From NCBI GenBank assembly GCA_032173965.1, contig CM063298.1, positions 11,903,501 through 11,967,500 on the forward strand: 64,000 nucleotides of DNA, given 5' to 3'. The DNA is from Sitta carolinensis. Taxonomy: Eukaryota > Chordata > Aves > Passeriformes > Sittidae. Below, one piece after another: positions 13,564 to 24,485 of this stretch. The notes under the pieces are model-generated. The model was not told the origin of the DNA and did no database searches. It was given only the letters and a program-made list of their open reading frames with translations. A program made the position numbers and the translations under genes. Every line of letters begins with the position of its first letter. Within the stretch, counting starts at the first letter, position 1.

Positions 13564-13742
13564 ATGTAAGGAATTGGCACAGGCTGCCCAGAGGAGCTTG
13601 GGCTGTCCCAGTCCTGGAAGTGTTCAGGGCTGGGCTGGACAGGGCTTGGAGAACATGGGGCAGGGGTCCCTGCCCATGGCAGGGGTGGAATGAAATGGGC
13701 TTTAAGGTCCCTTCCAAGCCTGGCCTTTCTGTGATTCTGTGA
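13564..13742 (+). mobile_element. CR1-type LINE 3' end, forward orientation
   Basis: The sequence follows the bird CR1 3' terminus: ggcacaggctgcccagagga, ctggaagtgttcagggctgg, gtccctgcccatggcagggg, tttaaggtcccttccaagcc, closing with the octamer repeat tctgtgattctgtga at 13729-13742. It is 5' truncated to about 180 bases. The 143-codon minus-strand ORF across it is a shadow. Confidence 0.93.
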
Positions 13743-16267
13743 AAATGTGGCTGCCAGAGACAAGCAAAGAGAGCTCCCGTGAGCACGGTCAAAAGCAAGG
13801 CTCTGGGTTCAAGGTCATTACAGCCCTCTGGCAGGAGATGTGGCGTTTTGAAGTTTCTTTTGCTTCCCAGGTCTAATCAGCACAGATGGTCCCAGAAGGA
13901 GCTGTGGCCCTTCCCCTTCAGCGAGGTTCTCTTGCCAGAGGACTGTGAAGAACAGAATCATAATTAAAAATCTTTGGAGAGGACTTAATGGAAATGGGTG
14001 ATGGCTCCATTTGAGCTGAAAGTCAAAGTTTTGTTTGATCTCATTCACCAGTTAGTGAATTAACTAATTCAGAGAAACAACTACTGGCATGGACCTCAAA
14101 AGTTTATTTCCTTGCCAGTAGTCTGGGACTTGTATTACCTTCTGTAAAAATAACACTGTAAAATTAGACCTGCATTAATGCTGAACTGCAGAGATTTCAC
14201 AAATAGAGCAAACAGACCTAAACTGACCATCCAGGCACTGATTAAAATTAACCCCCTGAGATCAGTGTAATGAAGATTTGACACTTGCAGGCTTGCCACA
14301 AGAGACCTGCATTTGTGTACCAATTTTCCTGATAATCCCAGCCCCACAGACCTCCAGCCCCAGTCAGACCCTTCCTGACCCTCCAGCAAGTGGGAGCAAC
14401 ACAATTCCCACGGGGGCTTCCCTTGATCCAGTCCACCTCCTGTTCCTGGTTAGGATCTTTTAGCAATTACTTTTAGTGCCAAAACACAGTGTTCTTCAGC
14501 TGATAGGAGATGTGCACATTTCTCATGGGGAAATGAGAATTCATTTTAGAGTGCTTTTGCTGGAGGAGCACAATCAGTAAGTGGGGGGTCTTCCCAGTTC
14601 CCGCTTTTCCTGAGAAGCCGTTCATATTTCCTTAGGAAGTTTTTGTTCTTCCAGTAAAATACAGTTTGTTTTTAAGCTGGGAGCTTTAGTTGTTTTGGCT
14701 GAAGTGGCATGTTGTTACCTCTGGGGTTTTAACAGTTTAATTTTACTGTTTTGAAAAAACGTTTGAGAGAAACTTACCTAAATGGGAGCTTTTATCACAA
14801 AAGGCCATTAAAAGTTTTGGAAAACTTTCGCCTTAGTAAAAATTGCTCTTAAATAACGCTGTAGTCCTGCTCAGATTTAACTTCTCCCTGTTTATTTTAT
14901 TTAGTTTCTGCAGCATGTGCTGGCAGGAAATTGGAGGCAATCCCAACCTCAGATTTATTAACATACCTTTCTTGAACATGTTACTAGAGATTTATGATTG
15001 TCAGCTTTGACTTAGCAAACATTTGAATGACAAACCTTTCAAATGGAAGCGTTTTCAAAAATCTCTGTCCAGGATCAGCACCTTGTAAATCTGCCTGTCA
15101 CAACTGATTCTGTTCGTACTGTTCAAATTTATTCTGATGTCCAAGTTTGTACCGAAAATGAAAAGTGTATCTAAGCTGTTATTGAGGGACATTATTTTAA
15201 AATAATGGGGAAAAAATAAAGCAGATTCATGGGGCATTTCTGATTTTTAAATTCAAATAAAATAAGCCAAATTCAGAGGTCTACAGAAGATAAAAAATTT
15301 ACACAGGAGGTTCTCACCACAGATCACCTCATAGTGACTTTCTGTTTACAACCAGCTCTAGAAGTCATTCAAATGTAGCAGTAAAAAGAAAAGCTGTTTT
15401 AACCGAGCACCCTTGCCCACTTCTGCATCCCTGAGCATCTGAAGATCATTGATTCCCACGTGCACTGAGCAATCACAGGGGTCTGGTCTGGCTAAGCACT
15501 GCAGAGGGGGAAAATCTTTCCTTTGGATCTTTTGTTTTCTTCTGGCCAAAATGAAAAGAACCCCAAATCAATTTACTCATCTGACAGCAATCAATGTCAT
15601 ACTTCATTGGAGTGCCCCGCTGGAGCCAGGAGCAATCCCTTGTGCTCACTTTCCCCTGGCATGGTCACAGCCATCATCCCTCAGCTCCTGAGCCAGGCTT
15701 GGGGCACAGGGGAGGCTCTGAGATTTGATGTGCAGGAGGTCTCACGTTCCCCCAGTGTGGAAAAGCCAAGTTTATACTCCCAGGTGAAAGAAACCTCACC
15801 CTGCTCAGCCGAGCCAGTTCATGTGACAGTTCGTCCCTGGAGAGCAGCCTGGCAGCCAATGCACTGGAGAATTTTCATCACAATGGGCTGTTTTCACCCA
15901 AACCCAGATCATCTAGAGAAGCCCTGGCATGTCCCCAGGCTCTGTGGGGACTACAAAAGCTGTTAATCAGATAAAGCTCTGAACAGCATCTACATTTTGA
16001 AGGGCTGCAAAGGCTTTAGTGAGCTCAACAGGGCGCCCAGTCCTCCTTGACAACTCCACAGAAGACAGAGGGGCCTGAGAGATGGAGAAGGTCCACTGGC
16101 TCCCACCCACATCCCAGCAGTGCAAAAAGCTGCTTCTGCTCTGGTGAACACAGGTCAGACCACACACCCTGAGCACACACACAGCACATGGACACCCCTG
16201 GCCCTCCCCAGGCTGTCACCCACTGACCCTCTGCAGAGAGGGAGACAAATAAATGCCCTTGCTGTGG
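13743..16267. other. Intergenic sequence with an AT-rich unique tract
   Basis: No gene seen. From about 14640 to 15260 the sequence is AT-rich, non-repetitive and free of long ORFs, the usual look of vertebrate conserved noncoding DNA. This is a guess from composition only. Confidence 0.5.
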
Positions 16268-16605
16268 AGAAAGGCTGGGAAAATGGGGATTGTCCAGCCT
16301 GGAGAGGAGAAGGCTCCGGGGTGACTTCACTGAAGCTCTTTGGCACCTGATGGGAGCTCCAAGAATGATGGAGAGATGATCAGAGGGGCTAGGTATCAGG
16401 CCAAGGGGGATGGCCCCAGGGCCAGAGGGCAGGGTTAGAGGGGGTACAGGGAGGGAATTGTCCCTGTGAGGGTGGGCAGCCCTGGCACAGGGTGCCCAGA
16501 GCAACTGGGGCTGCCCCTGGATCCCTGGCAGTGCCCAGGGCCAGGCTGGACAGGGCTGGAGCCCCTGGGACAGTGGGAGGGGTCCCTGCCCTGGGACCAT
16601 CCTGC
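16268..16605 (+). mobile_element. CR1-type LINE 3' fragment, forward orientation
   Basis: It begins with the CR1 phrase ttgtccagcctggagaggag and continues through ggtgacttcactgaagctct, a diverged middle, agccctggcacagggtgccc, gcccctggatccctggcagt and gacagtgggaggggtccctg, stopping before the terminal octamers. It closely matches the copy at 20668-21073. Long minus-strand ORFs over it (up to 191 codons) are artefacts of its GC-rich composition. Confidence 0.92.
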
Positions 16606-19600
16606 AGCATCAATGACTGAGGGAGTTTCCCTCTGCTCAGCTATCTGCCCAACCATCCCTCTGCTGCCACGACAAGCAGTTTCCTCCTTGCCAGAAGCTG
16701 CTCCTGACGCTGCTGCTTGCACAGAACATGCAATGGGGGCAGCAGGAGGGCTGGGGGGCCCTGCAGCCCCAGCCCCGAGGCTCTGCCGAGGGTCCCGGGG
16801 GAGCAGGGGGGGTCTGGGAGCAGGGGAGGGCAGGGTGTGCAGCTGAAGGGGAACCCTGTCCCTGCCTTCCTGGGCACAGCAGAGGGAACAAGTCTCCACA
16901 TGGCATTTCTTACTCTCTAGAGAAGCACTTTCATCTGAGCTTCTTTTTTGATGTGGGACATCTTACTGTCACAGAAAATGTCTCTTTTTTCTCCCTGAAA
17001 ATATGTCTTAAAAGCTCTGAAAATCACTTTCTTCTGCTTTGGTTTTGTCCCCTTTCTTTTCCCACTGGCCCTCTGTCCTGCCCTGCAGATGAGTGATCTG
17101 TTTTCACCCTCTATTTTCCTCATTTACCTCTAAAAAAGGGGAGATGGGAAGGAAAAATAAGAAAAAAAAATTTTGATAAAATATTTGGGCCACTTTCTTT
17201 TTCTTGGTATTATTCTTGCCGAAAATATTCAAAGCTTATGTTATATAATTATTTTTTCTCTTTCCAAATTATTCTTCATCCTGTCTGACTTCAACTTGTC
17301 ATACATGTAAGGAAAACTAAGGCCATGGTTGGTCCAAGAAATAAAAAAAACCATTTTTCAGTATTTTTAAAGTCTCCAAAGCATATTCATTTTCAAAACC
17401 AAACATCACCTTCCTCACAAATAAGGAGTGTTTTGCAATCTCTTCCCTCTGTTCCATTTCTATGATTTTTTTATTAAACTTGTTTATTCTTCTGTCTGCC
17501 TGTGTCAGGATTGTCTTTTTTTGGTCTTGGGCAGGGATGTCAAACACACAAACTCCAGCCCACAGCCAGGACCCTGTGGGTAAGAGGAACCCGGTCTTCA
17601 GGAGAGCTGCAAATATTCCCTGAGCAGCTCAACTCACCTGCCCCAAGCCAGAGAACTGTTGGATTTATCTTGTTTTAGTCTGCCAGAAGACAAACTCGAA
17701 GAGGTGGGGCAGGAGAGGAGGCAGGAATGGGTGCTTTTCTCCCAGGCTGGGGAAGAGGCTGGAGAGCTTCTGGGACACCCATGGAACACTAGCCCTCAAG
17801 TGCTCTAATCCAGGGGTATTTGAAATTTCAATTATTTATGTGTTCATGCTGTGGGTTAATGCTGACTGACACTAAAACACTGCCTAGATTTAGCTTCATA
17901 AAATTTTTATCCCACTATGAACTGCAAGTCTTTCTCCAATTTCATTTAAAGGAAACAGGGTATTGAAAAGCCTACTGAGGAATTCATGAGCAACTAGCTA
18001 CAACCTCACTTTTCCTCCTAGCCAAATCCTGGGACTTCATTACCATGGCAACATATCATAATTTTAATTCCCTTCCTGATTGCCACTGCAGAGAAACCAA
18101 TACATGTGCTTGCTTTCCTTGCAGCCTGCCGTGCACTTTGTAGTGGGTGTAAAGGCTCGCAGCATTTGCTTCCCAGGGCTCGTGATCCAGAAATGGATGC
18201 TGTGTCCTTTTTTTGGGTTAAACACACAAAAAAAGATTGATAAAATTCAGCAAACCTGATTCAGGCAACTCAGGCAATGCCTGTGGTGTTCTGACCTCTG
18301 GGCATCTCAAGCAGTCAGCACAGCCCGGGGCAGTGGAAGCCCCTGGACAGAACAAGCTTCCTATATGTTGTGGGAGTGTAGATATTACAGGAGGAGGAAG
18401 AGCAGCTTCCACCACAGAGAGAACTGGAAAAGGGATGAGAGGTCTTTATGAAGACACAGGGTTTCCAGCAACCATCCGTCCCTGGCTCAAGGTTTCACTT
18501 ATTTTGGAAATTATGACACTCCAAAGCACTTACAGGATTATAATCTCTCTGCTGGAAACTGAAACGAGGCCTGAAACACCAACAGACTGATGATTACCTT
18601 AATTATTTATCTAGATCACATAAAATCACTTGTTTGAGGCTGAAAAGCCTCCCTCAGACTCAGAGCCCATCAGGGAACTCTGGCAGGGGTCACAGAAATT
18701 TGGTGCTGCCTCAGGGATAGTGGCAGTGAGCCCTGAAAGGATTCAGACAGGATGAGCCAGGGGTGGGAACAGTCACTTGGGCATGGTCCATGAATGTTCC
18801 ACCAACCTTTAGAGCTGGTTTGCTGCAGGCCCCCATCCCCTCTCCATCCCCCTTCTCCTGCCTTCCCCTCTCAGTGCACCCCAGCAAGCATGGGCACAGT
18901 GGGTGTCTCTGCAGTAGGTATTCCTGTAGGAATTACACCTCCCATTGGCACGAAATTCTGGGGTTTATTCCCACAAGTCTCCTGGAAATTCCAAGCAGCA
19001 GCTCTGTGCACCAGTAATTCACTCATGATGGAACAACCAGAAGCACAGAACCCATGGGTAAGCTTTTCCTAGTACCCATCACAGAGAGGCAAAGGGGCAA
19101 AGGATCTTCTGGAGCTTGGACCTGCCCTCTAGACTCATTTGAACTGCATTATACATGTGTATTTATCATGGGTGTGCATATATCTAACATTTATTATATA
19201 ATGTATTTATAATGCTTAGTTTTGTTGCAGACATCTGGAGAGTCACAAATCATTTAAGCACAGAAAAGGCAAGGGAGATTCACCCTTCTTTAAGGGCGAA
19301 CCCTTCTTTTTTCTTCTTCATTCAAGAAGAAAAGAGCAGGTTGAAATAGTGGAATATATGTAGCTACAAGCCAGCCTTTTCCCTCACCTCTAAAAATCCA
19401 GCCTTTCTTCTTGGTGAAGGGTTAAAATCTCTGAACAGAAACCACAGTGCTTTCCTTCTTTTTTTTTTTTTTTTTTCTGAGCTTTTTTATTTAGTTACTT
19501 TTTCATTATTGTTTTTCTTCATCTAAGAACTGATCTAAGTAATTATAATCATGAAATGAATGTGAGCAATATGGGTACTGTGGGGTTTATAAAACACACA

Positions 19601-20667
19601 TTTCCCTGTTCTGGGAAATTTAGTCTCTCCCGCACTTACACGTTTCAAACTCTGCCCGGTCTCCCAAGGTGGCATGAACCCCTCTGTAAGGCTGAGGAGG
19701 AAATCCCTGCAGCACGCAGCTCTCTGCAGCAGATGCAGGATTGCTCCCACAGCTCTGAGCGCTGGGGATGCTGCCCTCGCTGCCTGGGGAGGCTCCTCAC
19801 CGAGCAGAGCCTGACACGGCTCTGACAAAGGAGTTTGGTGCACAGGAACATCTTTGGTGAGGGGAATCGTGCTGAGCTGGGCTTGCTCAGACTCACCCAT
19901 CACCACCAAGCTGAGGATCCAACCTGTAACACACTCCCAGCAGGAGCCAGCTCCTCGGCCAGCAAAGGACCACATTTGGTTCAGGCTTTTTAATTTTTTT
20001 AAACCTTTTTCTGAAAATAACCCAAGAAAAACCTCCCTTGATGTTCACCGAGCTGTTACTGGCAAAATATCACTGATGTGAAAACAAGGAATCTTTCTTA
20101 AAGGTTGAATGCTTCCAAAGTGCTCCAGCCTTTTCTTTTTTGCTATTCCTTTATTTATTTTTAAACTGATAAAGACTCTCTGCATTTTAACTTATGCAGA
20201 AAGGGGAATTCCACCGTGATTTAGGAATGGAAAATAGTAGCTCTCAGCCTGAGAGATCATGTAACATCCATAAAAACTAACTTTTATGTACAAATTACTA
20301 GAAAATCCTCAGAGTGTGTCAGGTCTGAATGCTGCATCCCCGGGCTCCAGAGAAGCTTCTCACCCCCCTGAGCAGTGGCAGGTAAGAAGCTCAAGCCTGG
20401 TTTTATGTCAAAATATGACATTACTTCTTCCACAGTGTTTGTCACCTCAGCACTGTGATACAGACTTCATGGGAGATGCTGGTGTTTGCAAATTAAGTAT
20501 CCCAGGTCCTCTAGTGTCTGAAATGAGCTGCACTACACAAATAATTCCCTTCAGGATTATTCAGGGATATGGACCAAAATCTTCCCTACAGATCCTTCCG
20601 GAGTTGTTTGTCTGCCCGAAAAAACAATGAGGATTTTTTGAGAAGACTTTGCTTGGAGCAGCCCTGC
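16606..20667. other. Intergenic sequence, no supported gene
   Basis: A GC-rich piece (16700-16870) is followed by AT-rich unique sequence. A poly-T run lies at 19459-19476. A lysine-rich minus-strand ORF at 17317-17547 is noted separately as unproven. No RNA gene recognised. Confidence 0.5.
19459..19476. repeat. Poly-T run (T18)
   Basis: Eighteen consecutive T residues, within a T-rich neighbourhood that extends to about 19520. Confidence 0.9.
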
Positions 20668-21073
20668 TGGGAGGAAAGTCTGATGGGATTGGGATTGTCC
20701 AGCCTGGAGAAGAGAAGGCTTTGGGGTGACCTCATTGTGGCCTTCCAGCACCTGAAGGGAGCCAACAGGAAGGATGGAGAGAGGCTGTTTATAAGGGGCT
20801 GGAGTGCCGGGACAAGGGGGAAAGGCTTCCCACTGACACGGAGTAGGTTTAGATGGGGATTGGGCAGGAATTGTCCCTGTGAGGGTGCAGCCCTGGCACA
20901 GGGTGCCCAGAGCAGCTGGGGCTGCCCCTGGATCCCTGGCAGTGCCCCAGGTCAGGCTGGACACTGGGGCTGGAGTCCCTGGGACAGTGGGAGGGGGCCC
21001 TGCCATGGAGGGGTGGCACTGGATGAGCTTTGAGGTGCCTTTCAACCCAAACCCTTCCAGGAGTCTGTGATTC
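20668..21073 (+). mobile_element. CR1-type LINE 3' fragment, forward orientation (longest copy)
   Basis: About 400 bases follow the CR1 3' region: gattgtccagcctggagaag, ggtgacctcattgtggcctt, ccagcacctgaagggagcca, aggatggagagaggctgttt, cagccctggcacagggtgcc, gtccctgggacagtgggagg, and the terminal part tttgaggtgcctttcaaccc with one weak gtctgtgattc octamer. It is very similar to the copy at 16268-16605, so the two belong to the same CR1 group. The overlapping ORFs of 154 and 172 codons are not functional. Confidence 0.93.
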
Positions 21074-23111
21074 ACTGGTGCTCAGGACATGAAGATACAA
21101 CCCTGAGCTGTCACTGCAGTCAGAGCAGAGAAACAGCCCGTGCCAGAGGAGGGTACAGCTTACACTGGAGGCCCAAGGTGGAGAAATTTTCCTCCTCCTA
21201 ACATACAGAAAGTGTTGATTCTGAATGTATGTCTACATAAACCTTCCTCCTGCAGCAGCAGGTGAGACAAGTCCCCCCTTGACCTCATTCAATCCGAGTT
21301 CATCTGCTGGGAAAACCTTGCAGGGTCCCCAGTATGAGTTTGCCTCTCCCCTGGCTCTAGGGGTGAGGATCAGCACAGTCGGGTGCAGGAGGTGACAGCA
21401 GGACCCTGTCAGGAGAGTGTGGAGCTCTGTGCAGCTCTGGGAAGAACACCAGACCCAGAGAAGTGCCTGAGCTGAGGACAGCATGCCTGATGTCCCTGGC
21501 AGATTGATTGATCTTTGCTAAAGGCATCAATGATCTGATTTGCTCCTCAGGTTTTCTTCCATATCCACAGCCAAGAGGAGAGCACACAGTCATTTAGATT
21601 TTGGTGAAACTCTGGGAAGGCAGAGGTAGTACCAACAGCTCTGTGAAACAATGTACATTTTTACACTAAGCACAATTTTTTTGGTGTGCTGATTTTTTGG
21701 CAACATATGAAGCAGCAAAGTCAGTCAGACCTTTCATTTCTCTAATCAGCTTTAAGGGATTTGTAATATTATACTGAGTTATTGGAGAACAGGAGGAAAT
21801 TGTTTGTCTGATTACAAACCTGTTATTTATTGTGCATTAAGAGCACCACCACCTAATACAGGATATATTATCCTATTTTTAGGGAGGTGGGAGTGGAAAT
21901 CAACAATCCTGTCCCACCGAATGACATAAACCCACTCTGATCTCAGAAGTCACCTCTCGAATACTAAAGAGCTGGAACATAAAGGCTTTTAAAGAATATA
22001 GTTTCCAATTAGGTCATTGGTTTCAAACAGAGGGTGTACTAAATTAGTAACATTTGGTGGCAAATTTCTTTGAAGTTCTCATTAATCTTGGTCTTGGATT
22101 TGAACTTTTCTTGGCAATGTTCCTTATAGAATTTGGATCCCAGTTATGTCAAAACAACTGATTAGCCCCACAGTTTGAAGGCAGGGGGGATTAGGTAGGG
22201 CGGGTGTTAGATTTCATGAAAGGCCTATTTACCTACTCGTTTAGCATGACCAAATGGGAGGGCAGCCAGCAGGGGAGACGTGTTGGAAAGATTCCAGCGC
22301 TCCTGTCTAATTAGGGATCTCCACAGCAAAGGGTAGCAATGGATTGTGAGAGCAGCCACTGTTCACAGGCAGCTGCCCACTGGATCTGGGCAAGGGCTCA
22401 GGGCTTCCCTTGACCTGTGGTGGCTTTTCTGCATAATTGACTGCCCACTTCCTCAGCTCTTGGGAAATTACTGGGAAGGAAGAAATGCTTTGGGGGAACA
22501 TCTTTAGGTGCTGTCCTTTCTTCTTCATGAATGGCCTAAAGCAAACTTCCCCCCAAAATCAGTTGAACTCTTTCCATCTATTCTAACACATTCAACACGA
22601 GGCTTCTGAATGGCTCAGAACCACCAAAACCAAGAGCTCTTAGGAAACTCAATGGGAAGTTCTCATGTAGTCTAAACATATTGCTCTAAGGAGCAATAAG
22701 TTTGCTTAATTACTTAACGAACCTAACCAGAGGAGAAAACACAGGGTGAGTCATGAAGGTGGGGGAGCTGGAGAAGTTCTCAATAGGATCTGCTTCAACG
22801 AATCAAACCTGGGCACATCCCTGTCCACCACACACATCTCCTTCCTGAGGCTCCAATTAGCCAAAGAACACAGGCAGACACCAGAAGGCCTTTCCTAGAA
22901 ATCACAACCCAGCAGCAGAGACCTGATAAGGAGAAGGCTCAAAATGGCTTGAGAGGAAAGTGCTCTTACTGAAGCATGAAACGAGTGAGAGACAGGCTAC
23001 TGTCACCCCTGGGGACACCTGATCCCAAGCCAGGACAGAGATCCAGCCTGGAGTGTGCCAGGCCAGTGTTATTTACAGCTCAGCTGGGTGCACCAGGCTT
23101 GGCACTGCTGC

Positions 23112-23165
23112 CAGCTCCTGCAGCTCCTGCAGCCCCTGCAGCTCCTGCAGCTCCTGCAGCTCCTG
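23112..23165 (+). repeat. 9-bp tandem repeat (CAGCTCCTG)x6
   Basis: Six head-to-tail units of cagctcctg, the third reading cagcccctg. In one frame it encodes an Ala-Ala-Pro run inside a 79-codon ORF, which is a product of the repeat rather than evidence of coding. Confidence 0.93.
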
Positions 23166-23381
23166 CTCACTTTGGGGACACCAGGATGGGCAGGAACAGC
23201 ATTTCTGGGTGCTAAAGCTGCACCAGGCATGAGCCAGCCTTCCCTGGGAGTAATGCTGCTCCTGCCTGTGCTGGAAACTGCCCTGGAGAAGGAGAAGCTT
23301 ATGAGGAAACTACAACTGGTGCAGCAGCAGCAATGCTTAGCAGCGAGGAATGAAGGCACCAGTACAGTGCTCAGTCACAAT

Positions 23382-23421
23382 AACTATATAACTATGTAAC
23401 TATATAACTATATAACTATAT
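23382..23421 (+). repeat. 8-bp tandem repeat (AACTATAT)x5
   Basis: Five units of aactatat, with the second reading aactatgt, followed by a partial unit and aataactatgg. Confidence 0.92.
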
Positions 23422-24376
23422 AACAATAACTATGGTATAAAAATGTTAAAGTCATCTTTCTGTTGACAGGGAAAAATCCCAAACCTGGGATTCTGCTTTA
23501 ATTTGAGGAAATTATTGGTTCAGATCTTACTTTATGTAAAACTCTTGCTTCCATCTGTAGACAACCTATCTTAAACATTTCAGCTGTGATCAGAAAGTCT
23601 TCTCTTACAACAAAATGCAGTGAATATCTGGCCACAGCTTTTGTTCTCACCATCCCTGACATCAGCTTTCAGAGCAAATCCAGCCTCACTGGCTTTAGCA
23701 GGAACCCAACATCAGTAATGTCTGTACATATGCCGAGGTGTTTGCAGGATCGTGGCCACAACATTAGTATAGGACTAACTTTAATAAGTCTAATTAGAGT
23801 CATTCTGCAATAGTGTGAAAAGTAGCACTGATACTTATTGGCTGGGGAGGGAGAAATCACAAATACTTTCCCACAAGTTGGTGACCTCAGGGTAGGACTT
23901 CAGAAATCTCTCCTATAAAACTGGAGCCACAGAAAACCAAGTTGGCTGCATTTAGAGGAGCCATGGAAATACTTTTTTTTTTTTTTTCCCCAGCAGAACT
24001 TCTTGGCTCTGAACCATTTCTTCCACACTTTGGGGCTCGGTTATGTCCCTCACATAATAAGGTCAAAGCATGGAAGAAAATAACCAAGAGGAGTAGAAAA
24101 AGTGTGTCAGAACCATTTTTGAAGGATTAGAATCTAAAGAATGGAAGATTTTTAGGGTGTTCGATAGAAGTTGCCCAGGCAAAAAAGAAGTGTCTCATGG
24201 CACTTGCCTTCTTCAGCAATATAAGCTGCAGCTGGAGGACAGGTGGCACAAACCCAGCTCATTCACCTTCTGGCTTTGGGACCTTGTTTTGCCACCATTA
24301 ATGAAAGTGTTCTCAACAGAGCAGAGCCATTTTCTCATTTTTTTTCCTCATCCCTCTGGCACGGTGGATCTGCCAC

Positions 24377-24485
24377 ACAATCCCAGAATAGCCTGAGTTT
24401 GAAGGGACCTGCAGGAGCCCCTTGTTCTGTCTCCCTGCCGTGGTGGGGACGCCTCCCATTGACTGGGCTGCTCAATGCCCCCTCC
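24377..24485 (-). mobile_element. Short CR1-like fragment, reverse orientation
   Basis: The plus strand reads acaatcccagaatagcctga, tttgaagggacctgcaggag, then ctccctgccgtggtggggac and ttgactgggctgctcaatgc, which parallels the reverse complement of the CR1 3' end (AATCCCAGAATGG, GAAGGGACC, CATGGGCAGGGAC, CTAGACCAGGTTGCTCA). It is diverged, and the right edge is uncertain. Confidence 0.7.

Larger units (their letters stand above)
21074..24376. other. Intergenic sequence, no gene seen
   Basis: Unique sequence with two short tandem repeats (23112-23165 and 23382-23421) and a T15 run at 23973-23987. The part from about 21680 to 22260 is AT-rich, non-repetitive and may be conserved noncoding DNA. 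It includes a small palindrome, AGGATATATTATCCT, at 21860-21874. Confidence 0.55.

Noticed and set aside
16025..16600. Minus-strand ORF of 191 codons
   Set aside because: Lies mostly opposite a CR1 fragment. Composition is low-complexity Pro/Leu/Ser and it has no recognisable domain.
20557..21075. Minus-strand ORF of 172 codons and plus-strand ORF of 154 codons
   Set aside because: Both fall on the CR1 copy at 20668-21073 and reproduce the same peptide phrases as the CR1 copy at 16.3 kb.
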